This document shows, in pieces, positions 12,358 through 25,575 of a stretch of DNA of 64,000 nt; within the stretch, counting starts at the first letter, position 1, and each line of letters begins with the position of its first letter. Location: positions 2,850,501 to 2,914,500 of the forward strand of contig BRXU01000012.1 in assembly GCA_030267565.1 (NCBI GenBank), written 5' to 3'. This DNA is from Pleodorina starrii (Eukaryota; Chlorophyta; Chlorophyceae; Chlamydomonadales; Volvocaceae). The notes beneath the pieces are model-generated. The model was not told the origin of the DNA. It ran no database searches and saw nothing but the letters and a program-made list of their open reading frames with translations. The translations under genes and the position numbers were made by a program.

Positions 12358-12857
12358 GGCTGCCGCTGGCTACGCACAGACGGGCAGAAGAAAGGCAGCC
12401 GTCTCTGCGGCTTTGTGGTGGGAAGCTTTGCCCGCTGTTGAGGCAAAAGCCTAATGCCCTTCACAATCCGTCAATAACACTAGCTTCCTACGTAACTGAA
12501 ATCATCGGGTTTGCACAGGTTTTACGTCCATGAAAAACACGGCCGCAGTCCCGTACGGCGGTGTTCTGGCTTTTGGAAAAATCCCTTACACGACAAGTTT
12601 ACAGCCTGTTTGCAAGAATTTCCGCACAGCTGGATATCGGCTGCTGCTATCGGCGCACGTAGGCTCTCTGCTTGAGGAATACCTGCCCCCCGCCTCTGTG
12701 CCGCTCAACCAAGTTATAATTTTATTCCGACTTGCAGTAACGACTGAATTATTTGCTTGATTAGCTGTTTGAAGTTGTGCTTTCGGACAGGCTAGCGCTC
12801 GCGATCGCCCCCTTTACCGGCACCTGCGTTGAGCAGGTTGCCCGGGTCGGTCGTGCA
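12358..12857. promoter_or_regulatory. Shared 5' region of uL29 (-) and CWC22 (+)
   Basis: The two start codons face away from each other with exactly 500 bp between them, so both 5' UTRs and promoters must fit here or overlap. The stretch holds no credible ORF. A bidirectional promoter is inferred from spacing only. Confidence 0.4.
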
Positions 12858-15800
12858 ATGGCTTCACGATCAGATGATGACGATGGTGACCGCCGTGAAC
12901 CAAGGGCGTCTCGGCGGAGAAGGGACGACCCGAGCTCCTCGTCTAGCAGCGGGAGCAGCACGTCCGGCTCCTCCGACTCCGATTCCAGCTCAGATTCAGG
13001 GTCTGAGTCACCACCACGGAATCGACGCGGTGGCAAGGATGGGGGAGAACCGCTGGCTGCGAAGGACAGCCCGGCAAGGGAGGTCGATAAAAAGCAACCG
13101 GAACCGGGACCGGCGCGGCAGTCCGAGGGGGCGGATGCCGAGAAGCCTAAATCTGCGGAAGGGATAGAACAGCCCGATCAGGCTCGTCGGAGCGTCTTTG
13201 ACCGAATCGGCAAGGGCTCGGGGCCAGACGCCGGCGGCGGTCGTGATGCTGACGAGCGCCGGCGTCCAGCAGACCGCGACCGGGACGGCGGCTGCGAGCA
13301 AGACCGCCGTCGCGACGACGCTGATCGTGACGACCCGGACAGACACCGGTACGACAGCCGCCGTGACCGCGACGGCGGCGACTATGGCCGTGAGCGGTAT
13401 CGCTCTGGCGACGATGACCGGTACGGCAATGACCGGTACGACAGCCGCCGTGATCGACGCGGCGGCGCTGGCGGCGAGCGCGACGATGACTACCACGGCA
13501 GGCGCGAGCGCGGCGGCGCCGGCGACCGCTGGCGGGGCGACTGGGACGAGCAGGAGGCGAGTCGCGGCCGGGACTACGGCCGAGACCGCGACCGGGGCCG
13601 TGACACGGATCGCGGCCGGCAAGGCGAGCGCGATCGAGACCGGGATGGGGACCGCGACCGATGGCGGGACCGCGGTCGAGACCGGGAGCGTGACCGGGCT
13701 AGAGAGTCGGAGCGGGACCGGGAGCGCGGCCGGGAACGGGAGCCGGACCGACGGGACAGAGACGACAGCCCGCGCAAGAGGTGAGGTGCGGGGCGGAGGT
13801 GTGCACATGCGGGCTGAAGGGGGTTGTGTTGGGGCCCTGAGGCGTAGCTGGCAGCTCAGCTCCGCACTGCGCACTGGGAGTTGTGAGGCGCCTGGGTGAG
13901 GGCTGAGTGTGCGCGGTGACCACGCGGCTCCGGCGTCGCGCGTCTGCCGGGCGCTGCGTCCCTGCCAGGGTGCTCGGGGACCGCCGGAGGCGGTCTGCGC
14001 GTCCGGGTTTCGGAGGCCGCCGTGCGGGGCGGCACACACACGGTTCCAGCTGGTTGCCGCTACGCTCTCCGCTTTTACGTTTTTTCATTTTACCTCCCGC
14101 ACAGGCGCCGCGGCGACGACGACGCCGACGCCGCGCGCGAGCAGCCGCGGCGCGGCGAGGGCGCAACTGCCCGGGGAGACGGCGCCGCAGCGGACGCCGG
14201 CGCCGCGGCGGCGGGACCGGAGGCGGCGGGCAACGGCCCTGCGGCCGCCACCGTTACCGAGGAGCCGGTGGCTCGCAAGCCAGTGACCCTCGGTACGTTG
14301 CATCTTGCATGCAGTACCGTCCGTGCGCCAGAGACCCAGCGGGGCAGTGGGGCAGCTCCCCCTCGGTCTCCCGCCCGCAGCCGGCTGCCGGGCGCAAGGG
14401 CGTGCGGGCAGCGGTTGGCTGCACTTGCCCTGCAGAGAAGTGGCTTGTGCGTGTGCAGGAGGGCGGAGGGGTGTGAAGTTGAGAGTGGGAGGGCGGGGAG
14501 AGCGGGACGGGAGGGTGGAGCCGGCGAGCGGCCGGAGGAGGGTCCTTTTTGTCGACGCGAAGGCTGGTGGGGGTGGTCCGCGAACGGCAGCCCTGGGTCT
14601 GACACCTGGGGCGTGGGACCGTGAGTGCGCGGCGCCTCCGTGGTCGGGGGGTCTTGATGCGGCTACGCCGATTCCGTCCCGTTGGCGTTCCAGCCCCGCG
14701 CATGGGCCGTCATCGCATCGCCTGGTCCGTTGTTCGTCAATCCCCCGGATGGGCCGCGCTGCTTCGGGGCCTCCCGCGTCGGTGGACCCTGGCGGAGATG
14801 AGCACGCGTGCTGCGGCGACCAACTGCTTGGGCGTGGTGTTGTGTGCAGCGGGAAGAGAAGAGCAGAAACCCCGGTGTTGCGTGTGTTTGTGGGGGGTAA
14901 GGCGGGCGGAAGCGGGGACGGCTCGGCGACCGGAAGATGGGGACAAAGGGGGGAGGTGGGGGAGAGGACGGGGACCCGGCCGGGCCGCGGCGCGCGCCCG
15001 TGGCATCACAGGCCGCCAGCCACCTTAACTGAAGGAGCGCCGGCATGGGCATAATCAAGGGTACCCCCCGCTGCTGCTGCATAGGCGGCAGCAGCGGGGG
15101 TTGAGCCAGGATTCTTCTGTCCGCGGACCCAAGCTCCCTGCCACCCTTGCCCCTGCCCCTCGGCCCGGCCGGGCTGTGAGTTACGCCAGGGCCATCCGCG
15201 CATGTGGCACCACACCTCCTTCATCATCCCTCACTGCTCCCCGCTGGCCATCCCATCCCTTCACTTCACTCCCCCTTGTTTGCTTCCTGTCATGCCCTTC
15301 CCTCCCCCCTCCTCCCCCCCCCGCACGCAGGCAAGACTGGCGGCGTGTACATCCCGCCCTTCAAGCTGGCGCGCATGATGGCGGAGCAGGGCGCCCAGGT
15401 ACGTGCGTTGTGCGTGCGTGTGCGTGTGTGCGGGGGGCGGATATATGGCAAGGGGGGTGGCGTGGCTGCGGGGTTCCGAGGGCTGGCTGCTCTGACTCTC
15501 CCGGTTGGCTGCTCTGACATGGACATTGACAAGGAGGTCAGTGTTGCGATCTGGCATTCGCAAGGTGGAGGGCGCGGGCGGATCAGCGACCAAGCTTCGT
15601 GTCTTTCGCCCCGCCCTCCTCCCTTCCTTTCACGTACTACTCGGCTAGCTCTCCGGAGGCCGACCGACCCGTTATCCCGAGTGCGCTGCCGCCGCCTTCC
15701 GCCGCCTGCCTGTCGCCGCCTCCTGCCTGCCCCGCCCCTCACTCCACCCGCCTGCTCCCGTCTCCCTGCCCGTCCCCCTGCCTGCCTTTGGACCACCTTA

Positions 15801-18800
15801 AACAAAATTCCCCCCTGCCCCGCCTCGTGCGCGCCTCTTCCCTCCCTCCCTCTCTCCCCTCTCTCCTTCCTCGTTTCATTCTTGCAAATTCACTTTCACC
15901 CCCCCCCCCTCCGCTGCGGTTTTTTCTTTTTACCCCCCTCCCTTCCCCTCCCTCAGGACAAGTCCTCCCCCGAGTACCAGCGTCTGACCTGGGAGGCGCT
16001 GAAGAAGAGCCTCAACGGCGTCATCAACAAGGTCAACACGGTCAACCTCAAGAACATACTGCCCGAGGTGTTCAGGGAGGTGAGAGCGGAGCAGGCGGGG
16101 GGGTGGGCGGGGAGGAGGCGGGAGAGGGAGGCAAGGGAAGGGAAGGGAGGCAGATTTGTTGCGGGTGAGGGAGGAGGTAAAGCGAGAGAGAGAGCTGAGT
16201 ACAAGCGCTGGCGGGGGCAAGGGAGGCGGGTGGTGGAGGAATGGTTGAGGGGAGTCGCCTCTTCTGTTCTGGAGCGATCTCTCTCTGTCGGCTTCTGGGA
16301 GTCGACCCCCCGGGGAGCGTGCCCCTCCTATACACACACCCGGCCCTCCCCGCCCTCCCCGCCCTCCCCGGGTCCGTTCACTCACGCGGTCACGCAGTCT
16401 CTGTCCCTCCGCTGCAGTCCCGCCTTGAGCCCACCCCGTCGCCTCCCCCCCCCCGCATTGTTGCAAATCTTCAACTCCCCCCCCCCTCCCTGCCCCGGCC
16501 CTTGTCCCCACTCAGAACCTGATTCGCGGCCGCGGCCTGCTGTGCCGCTCCCTCATGAAGAGCCAGGCCGCCTCCCCCAGCTTCACCCCCGTGTATGCGG
16601 CCCTGGTGGCGGTCGCAAACACCAAGTTCCCGGAGATGGGGGAGCTGCTGCTGAGCAGGCTCATATTGCAGGTGGGGAGGCGGGGAAGGGGGCGGGGGAG
16701 GGAGTGGGGAGGGAGGGAGGGAGGGGGAGGGTGTGTATGCGTCTGCACGTGCTTGTGCATGTGCGTGGATGTGTGTATGTGATTGGGTGGTTGGTGGGTT
16801 TGGGGGAGCGGGTGGTTGGGGCGGGGGGCGTGGAATAAGGGGGCTAATTAAAACAGCCCGGGACGAGGAGACGCAACGCAGTTAATAAGGGGGCGTGAGG
16901 GGGGAAAGGGGGGAAGTCTCCCGCCACTCTCACACACACACACTGCGTATTTGGGTAGCAGCTGGACACAGCCCCGCGGCCGCGGCGTCGGCGCGCTGCA
17001 AATGATCCCGCCACGTGGACTTGCTTTGGGAGCGTCCCACGGGGACCCTCTCCAGAAGCTTGGGGCGCCGCCATGCTCAAGTCCCCATGGCTAGACCAGT
17101 TGCAGCGCGCCGACGCCGCGGCCGCGGCCGCGACCTGGTCGGCGCCACCTCACTTGCCCGGAAGTACTTCTTGCCATGTTGGGTAGCTGTTAACGGGCGG
17201 CAGTGGTTTGACGTGGGCGTATGGGACCCCCGGCTCTGCAGTACCTCTTACAGCCATTCTGCTTGCCCACAGCCCACCTCCTCGAACAGCCTCCCCCGCC
17301 CTTCCCGCCTCATTCTTCGTCTCTCCCCTCTTCAAATCCCCCCTGGGCTCTGGCCTATACGTGGATACGGCCCCACCTGGCCTGCCCTGCCCGCCCCGCA
17401 GTTCAAGCGGTCGTTCAAGCGCAACGACAAGCCCGTGTGCACCGCCGCATCCAAGTTCATCGCGCACCTGGTCAACCAGGTGGGCTGGCTGGGGTGGGGG
17501 TAAAAGGGCGGGTAGGGGGGCGGGTAGGGGATGCGGATCGGTTGGGGTTCGTGGGTGTTGATGTCCCAAACACCTGGTCAACCAGGTAGGCTGGCTGGGG
17601 TGGGGTGGGGGAAGGGCGGGGAGGGGGGCGGGACGGGATGCGGATCGGGTGCGGGGGGAGTTGGGGCTCGCGGGTGTTTGGGTTTCGGAGCTGCGGATGG
17701 GCTGTGGCGGTCTGTGCCGGGTGGCAGAAACAGACGGACGGAGTATGGGTGGTGTGGGATGGCGCGGGATGGGATGGGATGGCCATGCCGTGGATTGCAG
17801 CCGCTGATCCCAGTCAGGCCAGGACGAGACGATGTGGCAAGGCTGCGCGCGCAGCGCAGCAATCATCAACCCCCCCACCCCCCTTTACAATCCCCTGTAA
17901 TTTTGCCGTCCCAACCCTCCATCCGCAAACTCTCCAACGTTCCCACCCTCTCCCGCAACCCTCCCTCCCGCCCGCCGGCCTGTACGTGGATAACCTCCCA
18001 AACGGTGGTATCCCCCCTCTCCCTGACCCCTCCCCCCACAACACGACCCATGTCATCCCCCTCCCCCTCTCCTCGGCCCCCCCTCCAACCCCCCTCCCCC
18101 CCCAGGGTGTCGCCCACGAGGTGCTGGCCCTGGAGGTTCTCATCCTGCTGTTGGAGGTGCCCAGTGAGGACAGTGTGGAGATGGCGGTGGAGTTCGTGAG
18201 GGAGGTGGGGGCGCACCTGCAGGACGTGGCGCCGCAGGGGCTGCACGGGTGAGAGGCAGGGGGAAGGGCAAGGGAGGGGGAGGGGGAGGGGAGGGAGGAG
18301 GGAAGGGTGCGCGGGTGAGCAGCGCCAAAGGCGCAGCGGGGGGCTGTCGGGGTTGGAGGGCGGGTTGCGGTGTGGGGCGGTTGGGTAGCGGGGCTGGGCG
18401 GGGCACAGGGGAGGTAAGAAAAAGAAGATACCGCAGCGACAGGAGGCAGCGGGCCGGGGCTAGCGGCCTGCGCGCTTGTGTAGCCGTCTGGCTGGCTGGC
18501 TGGCCGGCTAGCCCGCACGAGCAGCGTCGATCTGCCTCATCTCCGAGGCTCCGTCCCTGCTGCCTGCCCGTCCCTGCAAGTGGAGCGCAGCTGCGCTCCA
18601 CAGCGCATCCAAGCTGTTGCGGGTTTCGGCTTCTTCGGCCGGCCGCGCGCTGCACCCCGCACCCCGCATCCCGGCTTCTCGTTCTGGCTTTGCTCCCCCA
18701 CCAACATCCCCCTGTCCCTCTTCACCCCCCCCAACCGCCTGACCCCCTGACCCCCTTCACTCCCTGACCCCCCCCAACCGCCCTCCCGCCCTGGCTTGTC

Positions 18801-21800
18801 GATGCGCGATGCACGCGACAACCCCCCTCCTCCCTCCCTCCCTCCCTCTCCCTCAGTGTGTTTGAGCGCTTCCGCGCCATCCTGCACGAGGGCTCCATCA
18901 GCAAGCGAGTGCAGGTGCGCGGCCGGGTGCAGGACGACTGGACGAGGGAGGGCGCGCGGGGAAGAGGAGCGGCCGAGGGAGGTCGGAGCGCCTGCTGCTG
19001 TTTTTACCTCATCGCCACGCCATCCCACCCCTCAGGATGGCATACGTTCTCCCCTTCGCCCCACCCCTTCAGTCTCCTCCTCCTCCCCCCCTTTCCACTC
19101 GTGCCTGCCTCGCGCTCCCCGTTGCGCTACTCACCCCTCCTCCTCCCCCTCCTCCTCGTCTGGCCGCCCTCCCACCTCCCGCTTCTGCGTCCCCCACCTG
19201 CCCGCTTACCGCCTCCCCCAGCCTCTGCGGGCTGTTCTTCTCTTCCCGCCTCTCCCACACACCGTGCGCTGTGCTGACCTTCGATCCCCCGCCCCCGCCC
19301 CTGCCCCCCCCCCAACCCACACACACACACACACACCACCCTCCGTCCTTCCGGTTGTGGCCCCACTGGCCAACCCATAACACACACACACACCTCCCGC
19401 CTCCTCCTGCTCCCCCCCGCTTCCTCCCGCCCCGCCCCGCCCCGCCCCCCAGTTCATCATCGAGGGCCTGTTTGCGCTGCGCAAGGCTGGCTTCGAGGCC
19501 TCCGGCTTCCCCGCCCTGAAGCCTGAGTTGGACCTGGTGGAGGCGGAGGACCAGATCACACACGAGCTGGGGCTGGATGACCAGCTGCAGGCGCAGGTGG
19601 GGGGTTATCCACGTATAGGCCGGAGGTGGGGGGGGGACTGGGAGTGATATGCTCCTTTGTGGGTGGGGGGACTGGGAGGCGGATGGGGTAGGGCGGGGCG
19701 GGGTGGGGGGAAGACAGAGCGCCATGCGTCGCTTTATATCAGGTGGCAGCAGCCCGACGCAGTTCTTTTTGTGTGTGTAAATGTGTGGTTGGGGGGAGGG
19801 GGGGAAGTGGGGGCGGGGCCCCAGGGCCGGATCGTGTCTGTATCGTTCGACTTCAGCCGCTGACCAGTGACCACCCCTTTCCCTGGACTGGACATGTTTG
19901 GTCGCCTTCTTTGTGGTGCTGGTGTTGGTTCCCCTGGTTGGTTCTGGTTCGATGCATGTGCAACAGACGAATCTGGACGTGTTCCGAGTGGACCCCAACT
20001 ACGAGGAGGAGGAGCGCAAGTACGCGGCCATTGCCCGGGAGATCTTGGGCGAGGAGGAGGAGGAGGGCGAGGAGGAGGAGGCGGGAGCAGGCAGCGAGCA
20101 GGCGGACGAGGAGGGTGAGGGCGGGCATCCGTGCGGCCCCCATGCGGCCCCCATGCGTGTTGGGCACCGAATGCTGTGTCGGGGCTAAGGGTCTCGCCCG
20201 GCGCTGCGTGACGCGCGCTGGAGTCGACGGACGGCTTGCTTGCGTCGGTTTGCTTCCCCTCACACTCCTTCGCTGTCCCCTGTGCCCGCACCGGCCTTCT
20301 TTCCACCGCCACCCACCCTCCACCCACCCAACCACCCGCTCCCTCATCGCCGTTGTCCCGTTTCGCCGATCGCGTGTGTCCGCGTGTCCCCCACCCCATC
20401 CCCCACCCCATCCGCTGCGGTCTCTTCTTCTTACCACCCCATCTCCGCCCGCCTCCACCCATCGCGCACCTCGTCACCCCCAACCCCGTGGTTTCTATGT
20501 TCACCCCCCCAACCCCTCCCACTCCCCCCCCTCCCCCCGTCCTCCGCCGGGGCCCGCAGGCACCGACGGCGACGACGAGGAGGAGGGCGAGCCGGGCAGC
20601 GGCGGCGGCGGCGGTGGCGGCACCAGCGGCGGCGGCGGCATCCACGACGAGACCGCCACCAACCTGGTCAACCTGCGCCGCACCATCTACCTCACCCTCA
20701 TGTCCTCGTTCGACTTTGAGGAGGCGGGACACAAGCTGCTCAAGATCGGGATTCAGCCGGGCCAGGTGGGCTGCGAAAGTTGCGGACGGCTGCACCAAGA
20801 TGGATGGATGTCGCGGCAGGAGGGACGCAGGCCGGGAGACGGCATTGGTCGGGGCCGCCGGGCTAGGTGGAGCGTAGGCCGGAGGCGCCGCACATCGTTG
20901 CACCTCTCGCATCGCTGCGCGCCCCCGCTCCCTTTCCGATTCGGTGTTTCCTAGCATCCCCCCCCAGAGCCCAGACCACGCTTCTCCCTCACAGTCGCCC
21001 TTCTTCCCTGCCTGTCCCCTTCCTTCCCTGCCTCCCTGCCTGCCTCCCTCCCTCCCACCCTCCGGGCTATACGTGGCTCATCCCTCCAGGAGATTGAGCT
21101 GGTGACCATGATCATCGAGTGCTGCTCCCAGGAGCGCACCTTCAAGCGCTTCTACGGACTGCTGGCGCAGCGCTTCTGCTACCTCAACAGGGCCTACGCG
21201 GAGACGTTCGAGGTACGCCCTAAGCCAACCACGAGGAGGGGGTTGGGGATTGGTGGGGATTGAGGGCAGCGGGACCCGCCCGCCACCGGTACCGTTATAT
21301 CTATCCACCAACAAGGACTGAGCCGTCTATGGCCCCCCTCCCCGGATTTTAGGAATTGTGTTGCCTCTCCCCCACACACCGCTTTTCACCGGCTTAACCC
21401 CCCGCCTGCACGCGTGCCCCCGCACCCCGCCCCTCGCGCCCCCGCCAGCACGCACCCCCTTCCCCACCCTCACGCACGCATCCCCCCCCCCCGCTCCCGC
21501 GCCCCAAACTCAGACCGTGATCCTCATACCCTCCCCCCACACACACACCGCCGCGGACTCTCGACTGTCCTGCTCGCCGCCCTCCATCCCCGCATCCTCC
21601 CCCCATACCGCTATCAACCCCATCCCCTGCTTCCCTTTACCCCCCATCCCCTCCACCCCTCCACTCCTCTTCCCTGCCACCTCCCCCCTCCCAACCCCCA
21701 AATACCACCACTTCCCCCCCTTCCCCCCATCATTCTGCCCCCCTTCCCCCCCACCCCCCTCCTCCCCCGCCCCCGCCCTCCTCCTCCTCAGGACTGCTTC

Positions 21801-22843
21801 CGCAAGCAGTACTCTGTGATCCACCGGCTGGAGACCAACAAGCTGCGCAACGTGTCGTGTCTGTTCGCACACCTGCTGGCCACCGATGCGCTGCCCTGGT
21901 CCGCACTGGTGGCGGTGAGGCTGACGGAGGAGGACACCACCTCGTCATCGCGCATCTTTATCAAGTACCTGTTCCAGGTGGGTGTTATGGGGAGGAGTGT
22001 GTGTGTGTGTGAAGGGGGTTGCGGGGTCTGGTTCGCTGTTATGCAAGGAAGGTTGGATTCGTTGTTTTGGATTGGGTTGGCCTCAAATAACCCTTGTTTA
22101 CAGTTCGGCAACTGTCGTGAGGGCCGCTTCGTTCAGGCTGGTCATCCCTGCTGCTTGTTTCTCCTTACAACCACAGCCCCTCGCGCCCCGTGAGTTTCCT
22201 CCTCTGCCACCCGCTTGCACTCCCCTCCTGCCCTGACCCCCCCCCCCGCATTTTCATATATAGGAGCATATCACTCCCTGACCCCCCGCAAACCCCCCTC
22301 CCCCCCCCCACACACACGCACGCACGCCCCCCTCAGGAGCTGTCCAGCACCATGGGCCTGGTGAAGCTGAACCAGCGGCTGAACGACCCCGCCTTCAGCC
22401 CCTGGTTCGAGGGCCTCTTCCCGCGCGACTCGCTGCAGCACATGCGCTTCTCCATCAACTTCTTCACCTCCATCGGCCTGGGAGGCGTCACCGACACCAT
22501 GCGAGAGACGTACAAGAACACCGTCGCGGCGCAGGCGGCGGTGCAGCAGCAGCAGGTGGCGCGACGCATGCTGGGCAGCGGCAGCGGCAGCGACAGCAGC
22601 GGGTCCAGCGGCAGCGACAGCGGCAGCAGCAGCAGCAGCGGCAGCGATTCGGATAGCAGCGACAGCAGTAGCAGCAGCAGCAGCAGCGGGTCTGACAGCG
22701 ACAGTGACGACAGCCGCGGGCGCCGGCGGCGCGGTAAGGGCAAGGGCAAGGAGAAGGCGAAGAAGAAGAAAAAGGGCGGTGGCAACAGTGGTGGCGGCGG
22801 CAGCAAGGGCCGCAAGTCCAAGGACAGCCGGCGGCGTAGTTAG
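12858..22843 (+). CDS. CWC22: Pre-mRNA-splicing factor CWC22
   Basis: CWC22 is a spliceosome component that recruits eIF4A3, linking splicing to exon-junction-complex deposition. Exons: 12858-13780, 14105-14292, 15331-15398, 15957-16079, 16516-16671, 17402-17479, 18106-18248, 18857-18914, 19453-19596, 19967-20114, 20560-20765, 21090-21212, 21792-21977, 22337-22843. All phases agree, giving 1016 aa. Residues 1-370 are an Asp/Arg/Ser-rich tail with RD/RE repeats. The MIF4G domain begins near [16 protein letters not shown] (372 on), with [19 protein letters not shown] and [13 protein letters not shown]. An acidic linker leads to the MA3 domain ([21 protein letters not shown] near 697; [17 protein letters not shown]), then [13 protein letters not shown]. 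The tail is Ser-rich, then Lys/Arg-rich. ATG 12858 is the first in-frame Met. Alignment from memory to animal CWC22 is continuous across all junctions. Confidence 0.95.
17345..17367 (+). repeat. Intronic 'CTATACGTG' motif, copy 2
   Basis: GGGCTCTGGCCTATACGTGG in CWC22 intron 5, sense orientation, ending about 35 bp before the acceptor at 17401. Confidence 0.75.
17465..17683 (+). repeat. Tandem duplication of the CWC22 exon 6 donor region
   Basis: The exon 6 end and 5' splice site (CACCTGGTCAACCAG|GT, 17465) recurs 106 bp downstream (17571). In both copies it is followed by GGCTGGCTGGGGTGGGG and later by GATGCGGATCGG. The second copy lies inside intron 6 and carries an intact donor (CAG|GTAGGC), so it may act as a decoy 5' splice site. 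Confidence 0.75.
17974..17995 (+). repeat. Intronic 'CTATACGTG' motif, copy 3
   Basis: GCCGGCCTGTACGTGGATAA in CWC22 intron 6, sense, with one change in the core. It lies about 110 bp before the acceptor at 18105. Confidence 0.7.
19603..19623 (-). repeat. Intronic 'CTATACGTG' motif, copy 4 (antisense)
   Basis: GGTTATCCACGTATAGGCCG begins only 6 bp inside CWC22 intron 9 (donor at 19597), in inverted orientation. Confidence 0.75.
21061..21080 (+). repeat. Intronic 'CTATACGTG' motif, copy 5
   Basis: TCCGGGCTATACGTGGCTCA lies just before the acceptor at 21089 of CWC22 intron 11. This is the closest placement to a 3' splice site. Confidence 0.65.
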
Positions 22844-25575
22844 CACGAGCAAGCTCTGCTTGCGGGCGGTCGGGCGGGTGGGTGCCGCATGTCCGCATGC
22901 GGCGTTTTTGCTGTGGCGCCTTTTGCTGCTGCGGCGGAGGGGATTTGCGGGTGGTGGTGTGCTGTATGGCAGGGGAAGGTGGCGCCTTTTAAGCGGGCGG
23001 TTGAGGTCGGTTGGCGGAGTTGGGGCCGCCGTGTGCTCGCAGTGCCGATGGGATGGGTGGGCCCGGGCGGGCGACAGGACCTGCGCAGTCGCCGGCGTGG
23101 CGTGGCGATGCTGACGACGTCGGCGTGCCGAGGCGGCTGTGGTGGTGCTGGTGCGCAATGGGATGGCGGGAGGGGGTTGGGTGGGGGCGCAGGCGGCCGC
23201 TGCCCCTGGTGCAGGGCGCGCCGGCCGCGATGCGTGGGCGGAGGGGCGGAGGCGGTGAGAGCTGGGGACGGGAGGCGGCGTTTTGACGTTCCGAGGGCGG
23301 CCCGTCGTCCCCGTCCTTCGTTACGTGTTGTCGATGGCTCACAGCGTCACAGCGCATCGGCGTGCTGACCTCCACGCACCGTCCTGGCAGCCCCGGCAAA
23401 TACCGGCATGAAGGCGCAGCAGGACCCCTCCCGCGCCGCGTCGCGCACTGCTGTGGCTGCGGCGGCGGCGGCGCGGGGCAGGAGCGCGCGGGGCGGGCCC
23501 CAGGGCCCCGGCGGCGAGGGTCAGTCTCCCCCCGAGACCATCCGCCGCCCCGTCCCGTCCTGCCCTGTAGTCTGAGGACGCGCTGTCCGTCGCCGCGGGG
23601 CGTGTGTGAGAAGACCCGCAGCTTCCAGATGCAGGGGAAGTGCGCGGTGACGTGACGTGAGCGGTTGGGCGTAGTGATGGTGTGTAGGCGACGCGTGATG
23701 GTGGGTCAGGAGACGCGTGCATGGTGTGGGGTGCGACTGAAGGGTGGGGTTTTTTGGGTCGATGCGGCTCGCTGAGGCGAGGTTGTGTAATCAGGGCGAG
23801 GGACGGGGGCTTCCCCAGCTGCCGTACACTCTTCCTAGCTGTCGCATTCTCCTCTTCAATATGTCGGGCGCAGGTGAGTCATCCTGGTCATGCCTGGTCG
23901 TGCCGTCTGGGCGCTCGTGCCGTTGCCGTGCAGTCGCGTGTACTAGACTACGAGTCCATCTGGGCTTGATCAGCGGCGGCGGTCGCAGCTCATCAGGTAC
24001 CGGTGTTCGTGAAGTCGCAGGTCTGTGTGATGTTTACCGGTTACGGGTCCGTTCGCCAACGTTTCCTAACGTTACTTCGCAGCGGTTCGCCCCGCTGCCG
24101 TACTGAACAGACATGGGGCCGAGGAGGGTGTCGCCTGACAAGTCGCCAAAGGGTCAGCAGCAGCGAAAGGGGTTGTGGCGATGTCCGGCAGAGCCGTGCT
24201 GCGCTGGGGGCAACTCCAGCGTGTCTGTTCGCCCGTGCGCCCTGCAAGAGCAGCGGAGTAAGACCTGCGGCAATTGCGAGCACCGGGGCAGACCGAAAGG
24301 ACACGAACATACCGATAGCTTCTTAGGATGTGGCGGATATGTCGAAAAACTTTTGGCATTGACCGATGTCTGGCAGGCAAGCGACGCCGTGACACTCGGC
24401 AGGCAAAAGGCCAGACATGATCGCACGTTATCGTTTTTGACAGAATTTGGACAGTCCGGCATCATTATGGTAATAATGGGGTAGGATCCTGTCGAATAAC
24501 CTTCGAGGCTTGTGAAACCCGTCCGCTGTCACAGTCAACGTCGTGACACCGCCGCATGTTGTACGCTCCGCAGACCTACCAAAAGGTTGCATCCGTGCGG
24601 CCACAATGCCGGAAACTGCACCAATCAGGCGCTTGGGATGCGAGTTGACCGACATCGCCGTCGGTTGGCGGCAGGTAGGGCAGGTACATGTTCCGGACAG
24701 CCTTGCACAAGTCAAGCATGACAAGCGTCGAACTATTTTGTCAATGAAACGGCAACGTTTCTCGTGACCTCTTATGCCCGCATCTCGGTGAAGTTACGAA
24801 CCTAGTTTGTCCGGTCTCAAGGTACCGATGCTCTTTTTGTCAAGTGAAGTTGTTTAGTCGCTCTCCTTTGATGTTCAAATGAAATTGGCATGCAGTAGTG
24901 CACATTCGTGCGCATTCGTGCCGCACGTCGACCGGCGTGTACGACTCCGCAGACGAATGCACAGTATTGTAACATGGGCCGAAAAGTAATTCCACACAGC
25001 ACTAGCTTCACTTGTTGACAAATAACTTTGACTTTATCAGGGCTTTCGTTTTGGAGGTCTTTTCACTGCAACGTTTTGGCGAAGAAGTATCAATTCCTGA
25101 GAGTTACCTTACAGTTTTAAGTATATTTCTGGAGGACAGCGGTGGAGAAGTTTCGCCAGGGCCGCGCAGGAGTTGACAGGGTTGCGCTGCTTAAACCTGC
25201 ATCTGCGAAGTCTGGAGGCCCTAGAAAATAAGAGCGTTACTTTGGCGATGACGCTCTGGCAAAGGTGCGAATGCAGGCCCGCGGCTTTTTCAAGCGTGAC
25301 GTTTCGCCCGTCCTGGCCGATTCTGGGCGTCAACCAGCAGTAAAATGGCTCATCACCACAAAAAGGAACCTGTTCACACTCGCACGGCGCGTTGCGAAAA
25401 GGCGGTGTCTGCTGCAGTTATCTGACCCCCGGTCGATTCCCAATTGCACGTTCGCTGACAGGATGTGTGTGCTGTCATGGAAAACGGCACGCATCTTTAG
25501 ATACCAGACGCTGGTTTTCAGCTGAATGCGCTCAGCGGAGCTGCAACTGCAGCACGTCGGTTTGCGTGTCGGCCA
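22844..25575. other. CWC22 3' flank and upstream region of the next gene
   Basis: No supported gene. A TGTAA at 23786-23790 is a plausible CWC22 poly(A) signal (about 940 bp after the stop). The part after 24,000 is less GC-rich and is probably promoter and 5' UTR of the gene at 25576. Confidence 0.45.
23786..23790 (+). promoter_or_regulatory. Putative poly(A) signal of CWC22
   Basis: TGTAA on the coding strand, inside GGTTGTGTAATC. The distance implies a long 3' UTR, so the assignment is tentative. Confidence 0.35.

Noticed and set aside
13574..13777. Minus-strand RS-like frame opposite CWC22 exon 1
   Set aside because: Mirror of the real RD/RE-rich coding repeat on the plus strand.
25420..25450. 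GGTCGATTCCC as the B box of a tRNA gene
   Set aside because: One T short of the T-loop consensus, and no matching A box or cloverleaf could be folded.
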